From Brienomyrus brachyistius (taxonomy: Eukaryota > Chordata > Actinopteri > Osteoglossiformes > Mormyridae), in the NCBI RefSeq assembly GCF_023856365.1, contig NW_026042416.1, forward strand, positions 248,001 through 312,000: 64,000 nt of DNA, read 5' to 3'. Positions 57,726 through 64,000 of the stretch are shown here, in pieces. The notes below the pieces were generated by a model. The model was not told where the DNA came from and searched no databases. It saw only the letters and a program-made list of their open reading frames with translations. Position numbers and translations under genes: made by a program. Position 1 is the stretch's first letter. Each line of letters begins with the position of its first letter.

Positions 57726-58060
57726 GATATTTTTTCTTTTTCTTGTGTTATTTTTTCGCAATGGATATTAAAAATAAAGCAGTCCTCCGTAAAGGAGGGA
57801 TGGTGGATGGAATATATATATAAAATAATTGTCACACAACCGGGGTATATATATATAGATATTTTTTCTTTTTCTTGTGTTTTTTTTTTGCAATAGACAA
57901 TAAAAATAACGCAGTTCTCCGTAAAGGAGGGATGGTGGATGGAATATGTATATGCATATATATAAAATAATTGTCACACAACCTGGGTGACATGCCTTGC
58001 CTGCTCACCCAATTTTAGTGCACCTCAGTTATCCATACTGACCATCTAGTCTCGACACAC

Positions 58061-58109
<49 letters not shown>

Positions 58110-59051
58110 GATATTTTTTCTTTTTCTTGTGTTTTTTTTTCGCAATGGATATTAAAAATAAAGCAGTCCTCCGTAAAGGAGGGGTGGTGGAGGGAATATA
58201 TATATACATTTATATAATATAATTGTCACACAACTGGGGTGACATGCCTTGCCTGCTCACCCAATTTTAGTGCACCTTAGTTATCCATAATGACCAACTA
58301 GTCTCGATACACCCATAAATATATATATATATATGTACATATATATAGTTTTTTTATTAGCAATAGAAAAGAAAAATAACGCAGTTCTCCGTAAAGGAGG
58401 GATGGTGGATGGAATATATACATACATATATATAAAATAATTGTCACACAACCTGGGTGACATGCCTTGCCTGCTCACCCAATTTTAGTGCAACTTAGTT
58501 ATCCATAATGACCAACTAGTCTCGATACACCCATAAATATATATGTATATATATAGTTTTTTTTTTTCGCAATGGACAATAAAAATAACGCAGTTCTCCG
58601 TAAAGGAGGGATGGTGGATGGAATATATATATAAAATAATTGTCACACAACCGGGGTGACATGCCTTGCCTGCTCACCCAATTTTAGTGCACCTTAGTTA
58701 TTCATAATGACCATCTAGTCTCGATACACCCATAAATATATATGTATATATATGTATTGTTTTTTTTTTGTTTTTTTTTGCAATAGACAATAAAAATAGC
58801 GCAGTTCTCCATAAAGGAGGGATGGTGGATGGAATATATATATACATATATATAAAATAATTGTCACACAACCTGGGTGACATGCCTTGCCTGCTCACCC
58901 AATTTTAGTGCAACTTAGTTATCCATAATGACCAACTAGTCTCGATACACCCATATATATATATATATATATATGTACATATATATAGTTTTTTTATTAG
59001 CAATAGAAAAGAAAAATAACACAGTTCTCCGTAAAGGAGGGATGGTGGATG

Positions 59052-59111
<60 letters not shown>

Positions 59112-59217
59112 TTATATAAAATAATTGTCACACAACCTGGGTGACATGCCTTGCCTGCTCACCCAATTTTAGTGCACTTTAGTTATCCATACTGACCATC
59201 TAGTCTCGACACACCCA

Positions 59218-59253
<36 letters not shown>

Positions 59254-59537
59254 GATATTTTTTCTTTTTCTTGTGTTTTTTTTTCGCAATGGATATTAAA
59301 AATAAAGCAGTCCTCCGTAAAGGAGGGATGGTGGATGGAATATATATATAAAATAATTGTCACACAACCGGGGTGACATGCCTTGCCTGCTCACCCAATT
59401 TTAGTGCACCTTAGTTATTCATAATGACCATCTAGTCTCGATACACCCATAAATATATATGTATATATATATAGTTTTTTTATTAGCAATAGAAAAGAAA
59501 AATAACGCAGTTCTCCGTAAAGGAGGGATGGTGGATG

Positions 59538-59587
<50 letters not shown>

Positions 59588-59699
59588 TTATATAAAATAA
59601 TTGTCACACAACCTGGGTGACATGCCTTGCCTGCTCACCCAATTTTAGTGCACTTTAGTTATCCAGAATGACCATCTAGTCTCGATACACCCATGAATA

Positions 59700-59752
<53 letters not shown>

Positions 59753-59939
59753 TTTCTGTTTTTTTTTTGCAATAGACAATAAAAATAACGCAGTTCTCCA
59801 TAAAGGAGGGATGGTGGATGGAATATGTATATGCATATATATAAAATAATTGTCACACAACCTGGGTGACATGCCTTGCCTGCTCACCCAATTTTAGTGC
59901 ACCTTAGTTATCCATACTGACCATCTAGTCTCGATACAC

Positions 59940-59986
<47 letters not shown>

Positions 59987-60433
59987 TATATATAGTTTTT
60001 TTATTAGCAATAGAAAAGAAAAATAACGCAGTTCTCCGTAAAGGAGGGATGGTGGATGGAATATATATATATATATATACATTTATATAAAATAATTGTC
60101 ACACAACCTGGGTGACATGCCTTGCCTGCTCACCCAGTTTTAGTGCACCTTAGTTATCCATAATGACCATCTAGTCTCGATACACCCATAAATATATATG
60201 TATATATATATATATATATATATAGTTTTTTTATTTTTTTCGTAATGGACAATAAAAATAACGCAGTTCTCCGTAAAGGAGGGATGGTGGATGGAATATA
60301 TATATACATATATACATTTATATAAAATAATTGTCACACAACCTGGGTGACATGCCTTGCCTGCTCACCCAGTTTTAGTGCACCTTAGTTATCCATACTG
60401 ACCATCTAGTCTCGATACACCCATAAATATATA
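56461..60433. repeat. Satellite array 4, about seventeen units
   Basis: The longest uninterrupted array. One unit is cut short at 57846, where CACAACCGGGGT joins directly to a (TA)n tract, skipping the GACATGCC to ACACCCAT part. (TA)n tracts reach about 65-75 bp (57643-57712). Confidence 0.9.
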
Positions 60434-61602
60434 TACTGAACAAAAATATAAACGCAACACTCTTGTTTCTGCTCCCATTTTTCATGAGATGGACTTAAAG
60501 ACCTACAATTCATTCCAGATACACAATATTACCATTTCTCTCAAACATTTCTCACAAATCAGTCTAAATGTGTGATAGTGAGCACTTCTGCTTTGCTGAG
60601 ATAATCCATCCCACCTCACAGGTGTGCCACATCAAGATGCTGATCTGACATCATGGGTAGTGCACAGGTGTACCTTATACTGCCCACAATAAAAGGCCAC
60701 CCTGGAATGTGCAGTTTTTTGCTTTATTGGGGGTCTGGGGACTCAGAACCGGTCAGTATCTGGTGTGACCACCATTTGCCTCATACAATGCAACACATCT
60801 TCTTCGCATAGAGTTTATCAGATTGTCAATTGTGGCCTGTGGAATGTTGGTCCACTCCTCTTCAATGGCTGTGCGAAGTTGTTGGATATTAGTGGGAACT
60901 GGTACACGCTGTCGTATACGCCGGTCAAGCACATCCCAAACATGCTCAACGGGTGACATGTCCGGTGAGTATGCTGGCCATGCAAGAACTGGGACATTTT
61001 CAGCTTCCAAGAACTGTGTACAGATCCTTGCAACATGGGGCCGTGCATCATCTGTCTGAGTGGCTGGTCTCAGACGATCTTGGAGGTGAACCTGCTGGAT
61101 GTGGAGGTCCTGGGCTGGTGTGGTTACACGTGGTCTGCGGTTGTGAGGCCGGTTGGATGTACTGCCATATTCTCTGAAACGCCTTTGGAGACGGCTTATG
61201 GTTGAGAAATGAACATTCAATGCACGAGCAACAGATCTGGTTGACATTCCTGCTGTCAGCATGCCAATTGCACGCTCCCTCAATGCTTGTGGCATCTGTG
61301 GCATTTTGCTGTGAGACAAAACTGCACATTCCAGGGTGGCCTTTTATTGTGGGCAGTATAAGGTACACCTGTGCACTACCCATGATGTCAGATCAGCATC
61401 TTGATGTGGCACACCTGTGAGGTGGGATGGATTATCTCAGCAAAGCAGAAGTGCTCACTATCACACATTTAGACTGATTTGTGAGAAATGTTTGAGAGAA
61501 ATGGTAATATTGTGTATCTGGAATGAATTGTAGATCTTTAAGTCCATCTCATGAAAAATGGGAGCAAAAACAAAAGTGTTGCGTTTATATTTTTGTTCAG
61601 TG
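60434..61602 (-). mobile_element. Tc1-family element, module copy 3
   Basis: Offset 48,060 from 12374, with the same ends, flanks and internal deletion. Confidence 0.9.
60753..61319 (-). pseudogene. Tc1 transposase deletion derivative, module copy 3
   Basis: 188 residues, as at 12693-13259. The late CGA codon is intact, unlike copy 2. Confidence 0.85.
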
Positions 61603-61642
61603 TATGTATATGTATACATATAGTTTTTTTTGTGTTTGTGAA

Positions 61643-62874
61643 AACGGGTCTTTAATCGGGGAAACGGAGCGGGTAGAGCAGGACGGAACGCAGGCATTGA
61701 CAAACTACAATGACGGACAGGGCAAACAGGTAAGACCAGGACTTAAAATAGGTCATGACTAATCAAAGTAATCGGGCAAAGCAGGAGACGATCAGGGAAG
61801 CACACGTGGGTAATCAGGGGGCGTGGCACACACGAGGAGCGGACAAGCCGGGCATATATGTATATCTATATAAAACCTCATTAATGAGGGACAGGGAACA
61901 GAACGGACAGACAGAACTGGCACAGGGGAAGGAGCCAGGACAAGACTTGACATAAGACAGGAAAGGCAGAGAAACAGATCAGAAAGGGGGACACGGAGGG
62001 AACAGGCAGGACAAAAGGACCGGGAGTGAACGAAGGGAACATCGGGGAAAGAGGAGCAGAAGCCAGAGGGACGAGGGACAAAGAGAGGAGGGACAGAGAC
62101 AGGAGGAACAAAGCGAGGGGGAGCAGAGGCAGGAGGGACAAAGACGGGAGGCCAGGGAGAGAAGGAGGGGGAACCAAGAGGAGCCCGAGGGAGACCCAGC
62201 GGGCGACGGGAGGCAGCCGGAAGGGCTGCAGGCGGCCGGGAGGCCGGAGCCGGAGGGGCCGAGGAGACGGGGTGAGGGACAGACGCAGGGACGAAGGAGG
62301 GAGTCGGAGGGGAGACCAGGGAAGGGGACGAAGGAGCTGGAAGGGACCCTGGCGAGGGCAAGGAGAGAGGGGGAGCCGCAGCAGACGGCGACGTCCTCCG
62401 ACACGCCAGAGCGGGAGGACCAGCAGGCGAATGAGGAGCCGCCGTCGGGGGGCCCGCAGGCAACCGATAAGACGCCGGAGGAGGGACCGAGGCAGGGCGA
62501 CGAGGCCGCGGAGGGGGACCCGCAGACGACAGCCGACCCGGAGGGCCAGGACCCGCAGGTGCCGACCAAGCCCTAGCGCCGGCGAGGGAGGGCGAGCCAG
62601 GGGGCTGGGCGGGTGGGACCCCAGCCGTGCGTCTGTGTCCTCTCCCCTTATGGGACACAGACATAAGGACCTGCGGCCGGGGTCGGGCTCGTCGGGGTGA
62701 GGGTACCAGAGTCACAGGGGGAGAAGGGACTGGAGTGGGGCCAGGGACTGGAGCTGCAGGCTGCAGAGGGGGCGCCTGCCCGGGAGCTGCAGGCAGGGAA
62801 AGCGCCTCGGACGTGGGCGCGGTAGCTGCAGGCAGCGGAGACGGCTGCTCGGGCTCTGGGGCCGCAGGGGGCAC
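61643..62874 (-). mobile_element. Truncated LTR-element relative, module copy 3
   Basis: As at 13583-14814; 360-codon proline-rich minus frame at 61792-62874. Confidence 0.7.
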
Positions 62875-63578
62875 TTATTTTATTATATAAAATAAGTGTC
62901 ACACAACCGGGGTGACATGCCTTGCCTGCTTGTGGGATGAGGAAGACTCAGGGACTGGAAATGGGATTAAAACTGAAGATGTGCTCATTCCTTTGTGTAT
63001 TTACAAATTTTCCTTCCGTCAGACATGAGGAGTTTGCTGCTATATTTGGCACTAATAGAGATTCTGATGCTGCTATTTTTATTGTCTATTAGTTTGTTAT
63101 TATTTACAAGTTCTGTTGTGTTTTTGCATTTTTCTCTTCTGGTTAATTAACTGCTGTCTGTTTGCTGTGAAGTATGAGTGTGGTGAGTAAGACTCAGGGA
63201 CTGGAAGTGGGATTACAACTAAAGATAACATGCTTATTCCTTTTTGTATTGTTTACAAATTTCCTTCCGTCAAACATGAGGAGTTTGCTGCTATATTGTG
63301 CACTAACAGAGATTCTGATGCTGCTATTTTTATTGTTTATAAATGTGTTATTGTTTCCAAGTTGAGTATTCAATAAATGCTAAATTGAGAAATTTTGTGT
63401 ATCGTTTGTTATTATTAGTGTGATATTTTACCATGCAAATAGAGGGGAAAACGTCCAATTATCGGCCAAAAAAAATCAGCAGCATATATCGGCCATCGCC
63501 TGACCCTTGACTTGAAAAACCCATATCGGTCGACCTCTAGTAACAGTACATTCTGTCCAATTCATCCATCGAGTTAAG

Positions 63579-63878
63579 TCACACACCCACTTGAGGGGGC
63601 ACTCCGGCAGACGTGAGGATGGGGATGTTCTTTCCGCTATAACATCCACTGCAGAAGTACATCTCGCTCCTGTTCACAGGGCTTACTTCAATGATGAAGC
63701 AGGGCTGGTTGTCTGGACAAGAAGTTGTCCTGCTGCTGGGTCTCGGTGCCGTTTTTCCACCTAAGCTTGAAGGTGGAAATGTGTTCCAACTTGGTCCCTG
63801 GGACTGCAGCATAGCCAAACATCGCGAGCAGCGTCGGCCACACCCACCACCAGAACCATCACACCGTCCTATACACAT
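63579..63878 (-). pseudogene. Possible frameshifted Ig V-like exon, module copy 3
   Basis: Same sequence as at 19554-19853. Confidence 0.25.
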
Positions 63879-64000
63879 AAAGAAGAACTAAAACATAGAG
63901 TGTTGTGACAATCTATGCGTTAATGTTTGGCAGCATAGGTGATTCATTAAAATTATACCGAAGAATGGAAAATGTGATATTTAGAATATTTTTTGCCATT

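Larger units (their letters stand above)
49873..64000 (+). repeat. Large module, copy 3 (runs off the window)
   Basis: Offset 45,296/45,297 to copy 1 up to the satellite and 48,060 at the Tc1 element. No L2, no young LTR element and only one Tc1. Five clustered changes at 54764-54768 set it apart from copies 1 and 2. Confidence 0.9.

Overview
The window reads as repeat-rich nuclear DNA of a ray-finned fish. It holds CR1/L2- and Rex1-like LINEs, an L2 with an esterase-type ORF1, a tRNA-derived SINE, Tc1-family elements with about 285 bp inverted repeats, Ty3/gypsy remnants, (TA)n and (GT)n microsatellites, and one split gene with GT-AG introns. The species cannot be named from this sequence. 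There are no bacterial-style operons.

The dominant feature is a large module present three times in direct orientation. Copy 1 runs from about 4613 to 20650, copy 2 from about 21989 to 40848, and copy 3 from about 49873 past the window end. Each copy carries, in order: a 670 bp direct-repeat zone with a tRNA-Leu 3' fragment, a SINE in a perfect 11 bp target duplication, a dead Ty3/gypsy integrase end, a CCAAT/TATA promoter-like block followed by a lysine-rich ORF, a (GT/TA)n microsatellite, an array of about 220-250 bp satellite units, a deleted Tc1 element, a truncated relative of an LTR element, a 246 bp tandem pair, and a possible frameshifted Ig-like exon. The flank at 1-2896 is itself duplicated at 44876-47763. 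Copy 1 also has an internal 4,035 bp tandem duplication of satellite + Tc1 + LTR-relative. In copy 2 the satellite array was interrupted by a young 3,436 bp LTR element (30477-33912) with identical-looking LTRs and a CCTGG target duplication.

The only clearly different stretch is about 40849-44840. On the minus strand it contains a four-exon gene (44112 to 41933). Its encoded protein (about 164 residues, signal peptide, six cysteines spaced as in chemerin) points to a RARRES2/chemerin-like cystatin-fold secreted protein. Exon 1 carries an apparent one-base frameshift. The same stretch holds an inverted, diverged paralog of part of the module that lacks the SINE (an empty site), and head-to-head LINE fragments.

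Insertions present or absent between copies (L2 with GATAC duplication, SINE with empty paralog, LTR element with CCTGG) give a readable order of events. Most open frames here are by-products of low-complexity or GC-rich repeats. The real coding content is the chemerin-like gene plus transposon genes, nearly all broken. The very high identity between module copies also makes an assembly or haplotype-duplication artefact possible.
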